Below, piece by piece: positions 54,713 to 64,000 of a stretch of DNA of 64,000 nt; position 1 is the first letter of the stretch; each line of letters begins with the position of its first letter. The position numbers and the translations under genes were made by a program. Where the stretch lies: contig JAKCWW010000026.1 in assembly GCA_026260175.1 (NCBI GenBank), forward strand, positions 53,977 through 117,976. Reading direction: 5' to 3'. This DNA comes from Reticulitermes lucifugus. Its lineage: Eukaryota > Arthropoda > Insecta > Blattodea > Rhinotermitidae. Below the pieces are notes generated by a model. The model was not told the origin of the DNA and did no database searches. It worked only from the letters and a program-made list of their open reading frames with translations.

Positions 54713-56109
54713 CATTGGATAGAGGCGTGTGAGGTCCTGTAAGCAGATCTTAAACACGCTACAAATCTGTACAAAATATTGTAAATTTCGACAATTAAAA
54801 ATACGGCAATCTGTCGAACATTTGAAGCTATGTAGGACATATGTAACTTATACAGGATCTGTACTTCAGTAAAATATTACTTCACAAAGAGAAAAAGTGT
54901 AATAATATTAACTACAAATATTATCTGCTGGACTGGAAGTCTAAGCAACATAAATGTAGCCTTGAGGAATTTTGTCTTGGAACTCCTTGTTTAGTAATGA
55001 ATAAATAAAATTATACTAAAATATTAAATTTCAATAACATAGATTATTATAAACATAAACACTACTGTATCGAGTGACTAGACAGTGACTAGAAACGATG
55101 TGGTTTACTCTATGTTGCCTCATGGGAGACAACATTTGGAAACGTACATTCGCTTTATTTGGTCAGCATATTTCATTATTCGAAAACATGTATAAAGTTT
55201 ATTCATACGTAAAATATGTAACCAAAATTTGTTTAAATTTACAACATAAAGATAAACAAGATTTAAATTGTTAGTATTTTGTAGGTTTTATATTTTTACT
55301 TCGTAAAAGTTTACTTACAATTTATTTTTGTCTTAACATTCTATAGAATTATTACAAATTCGAGGATTTCAAATAGTTTTGTAACGGAATATAGATCCGA
55401 TGCCATAATGCGTCAGTTACAGAAGCAATTTGACCGCAATAGATGTTCATTTTGAACACAGTTAGAAAGGTCTAAATATTAAAAATTTATTCCCTACACC
55501 ATTTTCAAACACAAAATCAAGCATGGTTGTTATGAAAAAAAGAAATCAATATGTGTAGCCAACAGATGGACTTGTGTTAAGGACTTCAGCACAATGTGTC
55601 TGAGGTGTCAGGAAGTGTCATGATATGCCCCTTATTCATTTACATCCTCGCATGTAATGCTTGTATCTATATGTGCATACGCAGCTTCAGTAGCTAACAT
55701 GGATTGTTGTCGCCATTTGTTACAATAGACGCCTGCCGATCGCACAATTGAATCATTTCATGCCATTGATTGATTCTCTAACCTGCCTACTCCTGACTGC
55801 CTTTAACGCAGGCGTTTGCAATAAATCAGGTTATGAGAGAGAGAGTGTGGGGTTACTGCAAACCCTCCTCTATTATATGCTACTGTGTGGACTTTCCGGT
55901 ATGGGTAATGACACTGTGCATGTTTATGCCTCTATGTTACACTGAATTCTTGCTACACTGGGGATAGCTCATGATATTGAACATATTTGTTTTGTACTGA
56001 TTATTACTAAAACTGATTGAAAATGAGTCTACGATTCGCATAATTTGAGGTCTTTATTTTCAACTTTAATAAGAACGATTTATGTTTAACTGTACTAATA
56101 ACCCACTAC
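54713..56109. other. gene-poor stretch
   Basis: No gene recognised. The plus frame at 55748-55945 is leucine-rich but matches nothing known. Confidence 0.45.
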
Positions 56110-56245
56110 TTTCCAACACAATCCCGACGACAACTGAGGCATCTATCACGTCACTGGAGGAGCTTTTGTGCTTCCTGTTAACAAACGTCCGTGTCGTGTG
56201 TCACGAACCATCTTATCACTAATGTTTCCACTTGGCGATCATCTT
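56110..56245 (-). pseudogene. possible mariner-type transposase C-terminal remnant
   Basis: The minus strand reads DDRQVETLVIRWFVTHDTDV, then after a stop QEAQKLLQ, a stop, RDRCLSCRRDCVGK and a stop. Spacing from WF to the final (D/G)-x-V-x-K and the KLL-x-R-x-x-(R/K)CL pattern resemble the C-terminus of mariner-like transposases (recalled ending GDYVEK). The match is short and has internal stops. Confidence 0.35.
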
Positions 56246-57699
56246 TAATTTTTAACAACCAAGACTTTGTTTCGAGCGCTCGGCGATTAATTCACCTGCT
56301 ATAATAGCAATTAATATAGATCTTTTTATCATCATAATCATGATTTCAGGGATTTATGCCTCGTGGCATCTTCCAGTCTCAATATTACAAATCTGGGGAC
56401 TCTTCAAAGTGAGTCCAATGTTCCTATTGTCTGTTGGATGAAGTTTCATAACATCAAGCACGAGTTCGGATCTGTCAATTGTAACAACTTGTTGTAGCCA
56501 TTTATTTTTTTAGTTATTAATTTTTTCAAAACCTGCTTGTGTGTTAATTTTCTAGAATATCGTGATTCCTTTTGTGGTCCAAAAGCATGTCTTCTGCTTT
56601 TTTCTAAAAAAGCTCATCTGCTTAGATTCTGGATTTGTCTTTTTCCCCTAGCGTCTGAGTTTCACGATCGCACAGTATGATGGCTATTGCCAAAGTGTTC
56701 TATAATCGTAGTAGATCTTTTAGTTAAAAATTACACGCCGTGTAAACTTGTTTCTGACCAAACCACTTCTAAGAAGAAACTATTTGGAAATATACGAATA
56801 AAATAACACGAGCTTGGTAGCAACGTCATAAACTAATTTAAAAAACAGTTGAAATTTATGATAACCTTAAATTAATACAACTCTTCCAGTCAATTCTTCG
56901 CCGTTATATTTAATACCGCAGACATCACATCACCAGGAATAGTGGTAGTCAATAAATTGTCTTCATTATTGAACGTGTTGGCTGGAAGTAATTTTTTGCG
57001 ATCAGTAAAATGATGCAGTAAGGGAGCTGAGCATGTAGAATGACTGACGACAGAACACCAAAATATCAAGTGAAGTGAAAGTTGTTTGAGAAATATACAA
57101 AGCTTCATTTCTTCAAAAGCTTGAAGAAAGTTTTATACATGTAATATTATTATTAGAATTTTTGTTCGTTTATATGTTATCAGCTTACACTGAAAATATA
57201 TTAAATTTTTCTGACATAACATCATAGATTCTCAAAACAACTTTATTCACAATTCCTAGTATACAATAATTTTTAACACAAAATATTTATGGTATATCTG
57301 TAATCCAAGCCAATACAAAATTTCACGTTCCTATGCTTAGTTTGACAAGTTCCTTAGCTATCGATGTGAAACAGTGAGGCACTATAAGTGTACGTTTTGC
57401 GTGGCAACCATGTTCTTATACGACATTCTACGAAAATATTGTTCTGATAAAAGTGCATACGCTTCGAAGGTCTATAAGACTGTTGCAATAACATTCAGGT
57501 GGCTGTGTCAAGCAGACTCGGGAATTTCGCACAGTCTCAATTTTGGTATTATTGACGGCATGATAGTTCTGGCAGTCTTCAGTGGTTTGACAGTCTAAGC
57601 ATTTTCACCAATTTCCGTTAATTATTTTAGGGAGGCATGGATAAAATACAACATCTTAAAATATGACTGTATTTAAAGACTTCTTTTTTCTGGGAATTT
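56246..57699. other. gene-poor stretch
   Basis: No gene recognised. The 74-codon plus frame at 57374-57598 resembles nothing known. Confidence 0.4.
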
Positions 57700-57815
57700 C
57701 GTCATACAGCTAGCATAAGGAGCTAGAGTTTCCGAGGAGCTTGCTACCTCATCTTCAGCCTACTCCTCAAAGATGTTGGGTGAATAATTTTCCGAAACCT
57801 TTGTACCTCTGTACC
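57700..57815. mobile_element. foldback element, family H2, small decayed copy
   Basis: On the minus strand CTGAAGATGAGG, a loop, CCTCGGAAAC form an intact 5' core, a stem II (GAGG with CCTC) and GAAAC, but the next triplet is not GTC. On the plus strand CTCAAAGATGTTGGG and TTTTCCGAAACC form the opposing, more decayed arm. The two arms lie about 15 bases apart. Confidence 0.45.
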
Positions 57816-58059
57816 AATCTACAGCCTGTCAAATCCCAGAGGACTGAAATCATTATCATTATCGCTATGAGAACCTCAGACATCGCAAGTCTATCTTGAG
57901 ACTTTTAGTTAAGAATTCTAGAAAAATTAGAGAGTTGGAAACACAAATAAAATAGTAGTGTGAGAAATGACATTTTTAGAAATTTAAGGCACGATATCTC
58001 AAGTTGAGAAGCTAACTGGATTTTTCACATCTTGCGTAGGAACTGTTTTTTAAAGCACG
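57816..58059. other. unassigned sequence
   Basis: No gene recognised. Confidence 0.4.
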
Positions 58060-58205
58060 GTATGGACGAAAGACGGAGGGAAGAATAGAAATGATGGGAA
58101 GACCAGGAAGAAGACATAAGCAGCCACTGAATGACCTTTAAGAAAACGAAAGGATATTGTAAATTGAAAGAAAAAGCACTAGATCGCAATTTTAGCTTTG
58201 GAAAA
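58060..58205 (+). pseudogene. LINE-1 (RTE-type) 3' fragment
   Basis: The plus strand reads GRIEMMGRPGRRHKQPLNDL, a stop, then KAL-D-R-N-like residues in another frame. This is the GRRRKQLLDDLKE and KEEALDR region downstream of the reverse transcriptase domain, also seen on the minus strand at 32284-32460. It is 5'-truncated and frameshifted. Confidence 0.7.
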
Positions 58206-58780
58206 TGCTATGAACCTCGAAATTAAGAATGAAATTTATAGTCAAAACACTAAGTTTTCTTTACAGTTAGCAAATGGCCAATATTGGTGGATGGAAAATC
58301 CGTTGTATGTTGTAAGAACCATATCAAATACATTAATGTATGATGTGTTTAAAATTAGGAATTTTCAATGTTAAAATATTTGTTAAGTAATATCCGCCAT
58401 ACTTAAATGGCGAAGAAATAAACAATGAATATTTATTAAACACCATTAACCTGCAAACTTCAATAGCGAGATAACGTTACGGGTGCTCTTTTAAACAAAT
58501 AAAGAGTCATAAGTTTTGTCAAAATTATCGGAGATAACTCACTTCATATTTCGATTGTGTGGTAACAAATAAGATAACTAAAAACCCCTTGTGCTTCAGC
58601 ATTGAAAATCACATGTTCCCCCACACTGTTACAGTGACCTGTAATAATAATCATTACTACTGCTGCAGGAGGGGGCATGATCGTCTCCCGACACCCCACC
58701 CCCCCTCACATAATGCCGACGGTTCCTCTCAACAATTCATCTACATCCACGCTGTTTGTCTCTCTCTGCCGCTGTGCCAC
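58206..58780. other. unassigned sequence, C-rich at right
   Basis: No gene recognised. CCCCACCCCCCC tracts lie around 58695. Confidence 0.4.
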
Positions 58781-58955
58781 CATCCATCTATCCATCCGTC
58801 TGACTATCCAGTCGTCTGTCCGTCTCCCTAATCAGTAATCACATTGAATACAATATGGTGACAGTATCATAGGTGATCGCTTACTCTCACACCCCCATAA
58901 CTCTCTGAACTAACCCCCACCCCATCCTCACACACACACACACACACAACACCCA
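58781..58955. repeat. simple repeats: (CCAT/CCGT)n and (AC)n
   Basis: CCATCCATCTATCCATCCGTC tetramers start at 58781, and an AC run lies at 58929-58951. A similar CCAT/CCGT tract is at 61372-61420. Confidence 0.8.
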
Positions 58956-59762
58956 TCAAGCTCCCTTTCCAACACAACCATATATACTACCCACAATGTT
59001 ACAATTTGTTGATATAATTATTATCCACCTCCCCCCCCCTCATACACACACTCTCACTACACATTCCAAATTTACCCCTGCATCCATCTGTGTTGTCGTA
59101 ACATCTGTCAATAGGAACAACACAACTCCGGCCATAGCTGATGATATATGGACAGCACGGTAGTCATGGCAATTGCTATTCATATTGCTGTTGAAACTGT
59201 AGCCTGGTCTATCTATCACTCGGGGCGGGGGGCATTTCGGTCTCGGATTATTAGTATCTGGGGTATGTATTGCCCCGTGCTAGCGACAGACATCGACTGC
59301 TTGAACATGTGACTGTATCGCTGATTGCTTCGTTGATTGACAATGGACTTATCGGCTGATTGGCTACTGTATTAACTGGCACAAAACATAACAGATTAGC
59401 TGGCCAAGATATTTGATAATTAACCTTTACATGGTACCAAATGCCGAGCCCTGTAGCCGCCCTCTCTAAGGTGTATGCTGTCGTCAATCGCTCAAAAACT
59501 GGGGTCATGTCTTCAAATCACATTAAAGAAATTAATATAAGCCTCTCTTTGTACTACCTTGTGCAGGATAGGGCCTAAGGACAGGCCGATGTCTTGTCCA
59601 AGAAGTCGTAAAAAATGGCGATAAGCAAGATAAACGTGAGGCCTGAACCTCATTGGCCTGTACCTCCTTAGAGACAGGTATACTCTTATATGATATAAGC
59701 AAGACTGCACAAAGAGGAGCAAGAGACAGTCTGATCTGAATAGTCAGTGCATTTCAAAGCTA
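58956..59762. other. unassigned sequence
   Basis: No gene recognised. The minus frames at 59251-59508 and 59513-59722 match nothing known. Confidence 0.4.
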
Positions 59763-60056
59763 AGGTAAAGCTTTCACATTACAGGCCTGGACAGGCCCTT
59801 AGAGCTGCAGGAGGTTTGAGGTTCCCAGAATTTCTAGACAATCGGCACATGAAGGTGGTAAAGTTGTCAGCCCTCCGCACCGGCGGCCTTTACCCCCAGG
59901 CGATATTCCTAGTATTCATTTCTGTTAGAGGCTGAGTCGACCTAGGGCCATAGTGCGGCCGAAAGGATTAAGTCAACAAAAAATCCCAATGACCCCATCG
60001 GGCCTCGAAACCCCGACCTTCCGGCTTGTAGAGCAGTACCTCAAACAACTGCGCCG
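59763..60056 (-). mobile_element. tRNA-derived SINE, family A, full-length copy
   Basis: On the minus strand the head has GGCGCAGTTGTTTGAGG and GGTCGGGGTTTCGAGGCCC (diverged B-box), then the body with complements of CAATCGGCACATGAAGG and ACCTAGGGCCATAGTGCGG. It is continuous with no gap and collinear with 37257-37546. Confidence 0.9.
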
Positions 60057-60123
60057 AAGTTTCTAAAATAATTCTTCTCTGCGAGATTTGAGATTCTCAC
60101 AGCGGTTCCGCTGAAAATTAAAA

Positions 60124-60300
60124 TATTCCGGGATGTTACATCTTGTCGACTGGTACGTACGAGCGTAGGTATCATCGGTTCGCAGAATCGTAGCGTCTTC
60201 ACCCACAGTAGCTACTAGACCCTGAAGACGAAGGCACTGTGATCCTCGGAAACGTCGCTAATCCGTTTCCAGTCGACTCAGCGTAACATTCCAGAAAACT
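60124..60300. mobile_element. foldback element, family H2, copy 3
   Basis: The arms begin GGGATGTTACATCTTGTCGA on the left and end with the complement (TCGACTCAGCGTAACATTCC) on the right. The right arm holds the best H2 hammerhead core (60222-60258). The left-arm core is decayed on the minus strand (GTGAAGACGC, then GCGAACC). Confidence 0.65.
60216..60262 (+). ncRNA. hammerhead-like motif, H2 type
   Basis: CTGAAGA is at 60222-60228. Stem II CGAAGG (60229-60234) pairs with CCTCG (60244-60248) with one bulged A. GAAAC is at 60249-60253 and triplet GTC at 60254-60256. There is no loop between AC and GT, so stem III cannot form within one molecule. ACGT is self-complementary, so a dimer could form it. 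Stem I pairing is weak by eye. Confidence 0.5.
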
Positions 60301-60495
60301 TGAATCTTCAATCCTTTACTAGTGTTTAGGCTTAATATTACTTTATGAAGACTTCCGAGAATGGAAATTAAGTCAAAATTAGTATGGCAATAGAGAAACA
60401 AAGTGAATAATTTTGCTGGCCCAAACTGAAAATTTACAGGATTGTTAATTTGAATAACCAGTTTATAAGTTCAACCCCATTTTAATTAATATTGG

Positions 60496-60556
60496 TTAAT
60501 ATGATGCTTTGGAAAAGGCTATGGACGTATCTTAAGACAGACTACTTGATGATGAA
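60496..60556 (+). pseudogene. LINE-1 (RTE-type) 3' end scrap
   Basis: TTTGGAAAAGGCTATGGACG, then CTTAAGACAGACTACTTGAT, matches the 3' end of LINE-1 (FGRGYG then the VRQT region and following bases) at 31236 (+) and 32290 (-). About 60 bases survive. Confidence 0.6.
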
Positions 60557-60675
60557 TATAACAGTGGGATCCAAATGTTTTCTCCCCCTTTTCAAATATA
60601 ATACATTTCCTCACTATCTCAGTGTCACTGATCCATTATTTTGAGAACAGCGCAAATTATGAAACTCGTCATTTA

Positions 60676-60962
60676 TATACTGAGCCAGGATAGCCCAGTC
60701 GCTATGGTTTGGACGGTCCGGGGTTCGAATCCCGGCAGGGGCAAGAAACTTCCTCTTCTCCAAAACTGTCCAGATCGGCTCTGGAGCCATACAGCCTCCT
60801 ATTCTATGGATCCTGGGTTCTTTTCCAAGGGAGTGTTACAGCTGCTGGGGACGTGAAGTTGACTACTCACCTCCATCTAGTGCCGAGTTAAGGAATGAGT
60901 GGCGCTATATATCCATTCCCGTATATGCTTTCATGGCTTGGACAATGAAGACTTCACCTCAT
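60676..60962 (+). mobile_element. tRNA-derived SINE, family E, copy 1
   Basis: The head reads GATAGCCCAGTCGCTATGG and GGGGTTCGAATCCCGGC, an excellent B-box. The body has CTTCTCCAAAACTGTCCAG, ATCCTGGGTTCTTTTCC, CATCTAGTGCCGAG and CTTTCATGGCTTGGAC. A decayed second copy lies 0.9 kb downstream. Confidence 0.85.
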
Positions 60963-61867
60963 TATGTACCTTTATCCATTCTGGCATTATTTTCCATGTC
61001 TTAAGTCCAAATGTTTTCTTCAGCACTTTAATCTAAAACGCCGTCTGCTTACTATGTGTTTTTCAATTACATGTACAAGGTGTGTGTTTATTTTAAAGGA
61101 CACTCTCCAATCTTATTCGAAACAAACGTCCTGCGAAATTGAGTTTATTTGAAACAAACCTGCCTGATTTGATGTGATCAGTCTACCCTTTTGCCTTAGG
61201 TCTGTGAGCCATAAACCGGTGACAGGTAATGGTCCTGGGTTTCTGTGTGCAGTGAAACGGAGACCATTTGTCTACAATGTGGCTATGTATTATAATGCAG
61301 TAGTATGTCTGTCCTCTATAATGCTGATCGCTCCAGTTTGTCATCTCATGTCTTCCTACTGTCCATCCATCCGTCCGCCCGCTTGCCCGTCCATCCATTC
61401 CCACCACTACCACTACCATCCGACAATAATAACGACATCAACATAACTCATGGCCAATTCCTCTTACTCCACCCCAACAGAGAGAGTTGCGCCCTATGTT
61501 GCCCTTGTCCGTGCTTTATCATGTCTCCATAATATGTAACCATTCGTCGAAGCACGACGGTGTATTGTGTGGCATACCAAACGGTGTGTCATAGTGCGCA
61601 ACTTGGCAGGTGGTAATGGCTCAAGAATGCCTTTCAAGCCCGCGTCTTGATACTGACAAGCAAGTAAAGTCTGAAAGTGTACAGCTTTGTTGTTCAGTTA
61701 ACAGCGGCCTTTCTACTTAACAAGTAGGAGATACAAATATCTAAAGAAAGTCAATTAACGGGGTTCTACATAATTTTATAATTTCAATTATTACAGTAAG
61801 AATAATGAGGTACATAAAGGGCAATGAACGCGTACCCTGACTATACTACGGATGAAACGGCCAACAA
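60963..61867. other. unassigned sequence with simple repeat
   Basis: A (CCAT/CCGT)n tract lies at 61372-61420. Overlapping frames on both strands at 61174-61532 cross it and are not called as genes. Confidence 0.45.
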
Positions 61868-62105
61868 TTTGGAGTTCATTCGCGGCAGGAGTAAGGGATT
61901 AATTTTTCTCCAAAACTTTCATAATGGCTCACAAGTCTAAAAAACTCCTTTTCACTAAGTTCTGAAGGCTTTTCCCTGGACATAAAGCGGCCTGGAAGTA
62001 AGGTTTAGAAGTCATTTCTATCAAGTGCTGAGGTTAAGAATGCGTGGATCTATTCCTCCTCTCCCCATAGTTTTCATGACGCACATCAAATTAGGCCACG
62101 ACCAC
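61868..62105 (+). mobile_element. SINE family E, decayed copy 2
   Basis: CATTCGCGGCAGGAGTAAGG matches the B-box and following bases of copy 1. TTTTCTCCAAAACTTTC, CAAGTGCTGAGGTTAAGAAT and ATAGTTTTCATG follow in the same order. The A-box part is lost. Confidence 0.6.
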
Positions 62106-62931
62106 TTCTTCCATGTATTTTCCAATTAGTTTTACACTAGCCAGCCCATTGACATACACAATTATATCCGACAATATCTTTAAATAAACCACAAATAAAT
62201 AACAAATCTAATATTAATACCAAACTATGTTTAATTATTTGATGTCAGTAGCTAAGTTACTAATACTTTGGGGTCAGACATTTATAATTAGTATTATCAG
62301 AGAATATAAACAGTATGTTATCAATCGTAGCATAATGCTCACGTGGAACTGTACATTGTAAAAATAATTAATTCTTTGTTTTGTGAGAAAAAAGTTACAT
62401 TATTTAACAAAAGTCATCATTACGGAATTGGTGTTGTTTTACAGATGTCAGTGAAGAGCAGAGGTGACGTCGGCGGTGTTAAAACACTGCGGACAGCAGG
62501 GTTTACATTTCGTTAGGCTGAAAGCTTTTGATGGTGATACTGATGACGGTTTGTTCTGATTGAGGTTGCAGGATTATTAGTTGCCATCACGTTTTTTATT
62601 ATGCTCCTGTGTCTGTGTGCAGTGGATTTTGTCTGCGTATTTCTGTGTTTCTCCCTTGTTATGAATGAATGTATGGATAGGGTTGGTTTGTTGATTTCCT
62701 CCCCCTATACATCTAATTCCTCTCTCCCCATTTCTATGTCTCACCAAGTATCATTTCACAATATGGAACAGGTGAATAAAACACAGGAAGTATCATAAAT
62801 ATCGATACACCTTCTGTTAAAACCATGGTTATTAATACGTGTAACTCCCTATTCTGCTGTGAGGTTCTGTGACTGTGGTAGAGAAGTGTTCAGACTTCAA
62901 ATGTTTTACCTCCAAATTAAATTATCAAACT
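62106..62931. other. unassigned AT-rich sequence
   Basis: No gene recognised; the 65-codon plus frame at 62601-62798 matches nothing known. Confidence 0.4.
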
Positions 62932-63118
62932 TATTATTATTATTATGATTATTATCATCATTACCATCATCTACTCCATAGAGCAGAGTCCTTCCTGAGA
63001 AGCTAACAGGTCCTCAGCTAGTAAAGAAGTTTCCCGCATTTTACGGAATCCGTAGGTTCATTACCGCATTCTCTGCTTGCGTCGTACCAATGGATCACTC
63101 CAAGTGCGAGACCATGTG
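62932..63118 (-). pseudogene. LINE-2 (RTE-type) 3' end with simple-repeat tail
   Basis: The minus strand encodes ENAGNF-like residues before a stop. The shared 3' end follows (complement of CCATAGAGCAGAGTCCTTCC), and then an ATG/ATA trinucleotide tail at 62932-62968. The same 3' end occurs at 12318 and 39455. Such simple tails are typical 3' ends of RTE-type elements. Confidence 0.75.
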
Positions 63119-63124
63119 GAATGT

Positions 63125-63305
63125 TTCGAAATATCTTACGTTTTTACTGTGACGAGTTGTTAGCACCTCGCCCAACACCCAAGCTGGAGGACCACGTCTT
63201 GTCGACTGTCAGTGTCTACTTATTCAATATATTCGCAGCTAGCCTCCATATCTGGAGGCAGTTTCTCTTCTATCCGCAACTTCAGGAACCACTTCCAAAA
63301 TGTTA
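63125..63305 (+). mobile_element. SINE family F, 3' part
   Basis: GACGAGTTGTTAGCACCTCG, CAAGCTGGAGGACCACG, TTATTCAATATATTCGCAG, CCATATCTGGAGGCAG and TCCGCAACTTCAGGAACC match 28205 and 25683. The head is missing. The 78-codon plus frame here comes from the repeat. Confidence 0.75.
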
Positions 63306-63587
63306 TGAAATATTACACAAGCCCTTGGACTTTGACAGATTATTTGACATGTCTTAAGTAACTGAAAAAAGGATGCAATATTTGGAATATGGAAGGCCAT
63401 AACTTCACTACAAGCAATAGCCTTAATGTGAGGACATAAAATGGAACCAATTGGGACGGGCTAGTTCGCAGGCAGAATTTTAGTAAGAAGGGGATGTCTT
63501 CCTGTTGACGAAATAAACAAGGACTTCCGAGTATAAATGAGAGCCTGAAGATCAAGTCTTCTAATATGTTAAGCCACTAAAGTTGCT
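63306..63587. other. unassigned sequence
   Basis: No gene or clear repeat seen. Confidence 0.4.
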
Positions 63588-63668
63588 AAAACTTAGCGAC
63601 GTTTCGAAGCATTATACGCCCCAAATTCAAGACCAAGCTGTAAGAGAAGAAATCGGAGACTACTTACC
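63588..63668 (-). mobile_element. truncated foldback element, family H2, left arm
   Basis: AGCGACGTTTCGAAGC, then CAAATTCAAGACCAAGCTGT and AAGAGAAGAAATC, is collinear with the left arm and spacer of the H2 copy at 37985-38045 (GACGTTTCGGGCC, CAAGGTCCAAGCAG, AAAAGAAGAATC). The right arm is missing. Confidence 0.55.
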
Positions 63669-64000
63669 AAACCGAAAACTAAATAAAATTGTTGAACGGC
63701 CCCTATATTGTTATTTTACATTTTACAAAATTATTAACATTAGGAAATTGTACACTTTTTTCCAAGATATATTATCATGTATAATTTAGTGACCCTAGGT
63801 TAACGGTCCCTACAGTCATTCCAGCCTCATAATTTCGCACGCATTTCACGTTGATATTACTAAGTGTAGGAAATTATGGCGCTAGGTTGGCTTTCAGTGG
63901 CATAACTTTGTATCAAGTTTCGAGAAAATCATCCATCTGGTCAAAAGTTAAACTGGGGACACAAGAACAGACACCCAAACACTTACACACACAGAGATTG
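63669..64000. other. unassigned sequence to window edge
   Basis: No gene recognised. The last 110 bases (GTATCAAGTTTCGAGAAAAT, then GGGACACAAGAACAGACACC) resemble the repeat ends common in insect genomes, but the family is unknown. Confidence 0.4.

Noticed and set aside
60700-60760. Functional tRNA gene
   Set aside because: A good B-box is present, but the acceptor and anticodon arms do not fold as a tRNA and the sequence continues into a SINE body.

Overview
This window is eukaryotic nuclear DNA from an insect, most likely a blattodean (cockroach or termite). It is AT-rich and packed with microsatellites. Its repeats are tRNA-derived SINEs, RTE-type non-LTR retrotransposon debris, hAT and TTAA-target DNA elements, and hammerhead-bearing foldback elements. 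The taxonomic guess rests on recalled similarity of the LINE and SINE sequences to cockroach repeats, not on a search. There are no operons, rRNAs or functional tRNAs, and two assembly gaps are present. No complete host gene was found. The best host-gene trace is one minus-strand terminal exon at 43217-43471 with a clean 3' splice site. Most of the window reads as intron or intergenic DNA.

Layout. 1-16 kb: hairpins, two copies of a small inverted-repeat element (1358-1509 and 7628-7790, the second nested in a LINE), a SINE-C pair, decayed LINE-2, and hammerhead foldbacks at 6160-6370 and 15325-15604. 16-30 kb: a hAT-like MITE, SINE-B, a gapped SINE-A, a long CATA microsatellite, SINE-F, and a foldback at 29214-29450. 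31-40 kb: an RTE-like LINE carrying reverse transcriptase motifs (32284-33455), a 134-bp tandem repeat, SINE-D, and a cluster of SINE-A, SINE-B and foldback at 37257-38218. 40-52 kb: a second gap inside SINE-D, the candidate exon, more foldbacks, and a 388-bp TTAA-flanked MITE. 52.5-54.7 kb: a complete internally deleted hAT element with an open 308-codon transposase fragment, inverted termini and a perfect 8-bp target duplication. 56-64 kb: a possible mariner remnant, LINE tails, SINE-A, SINE-E and SINE-F copies, and a further foldback.

The most interesting signal is that many dispersed foldback elements carry hammerhead-ribozyme cores (CTGATGA, short stem II, GAAAC, short self-complementary stem III, GTA or GTC), often one per arm on opposite strands. 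Three plus-strand examples fold convincingly by eye (6265-6307, 15507-15551, 29350-29391). Related elements without the ribozyme share their ends and have 13-16 bp target duplications. This fits non-autonomous Penelope-like or retrozyme-like retroelements. A second family ends its core in GAAACGTC, where stem III would be the palindrome ACGT, which suggests ribozymes that work only as dimers.

All calls were made by reading the sequence. No alignment, folding or database search was run.
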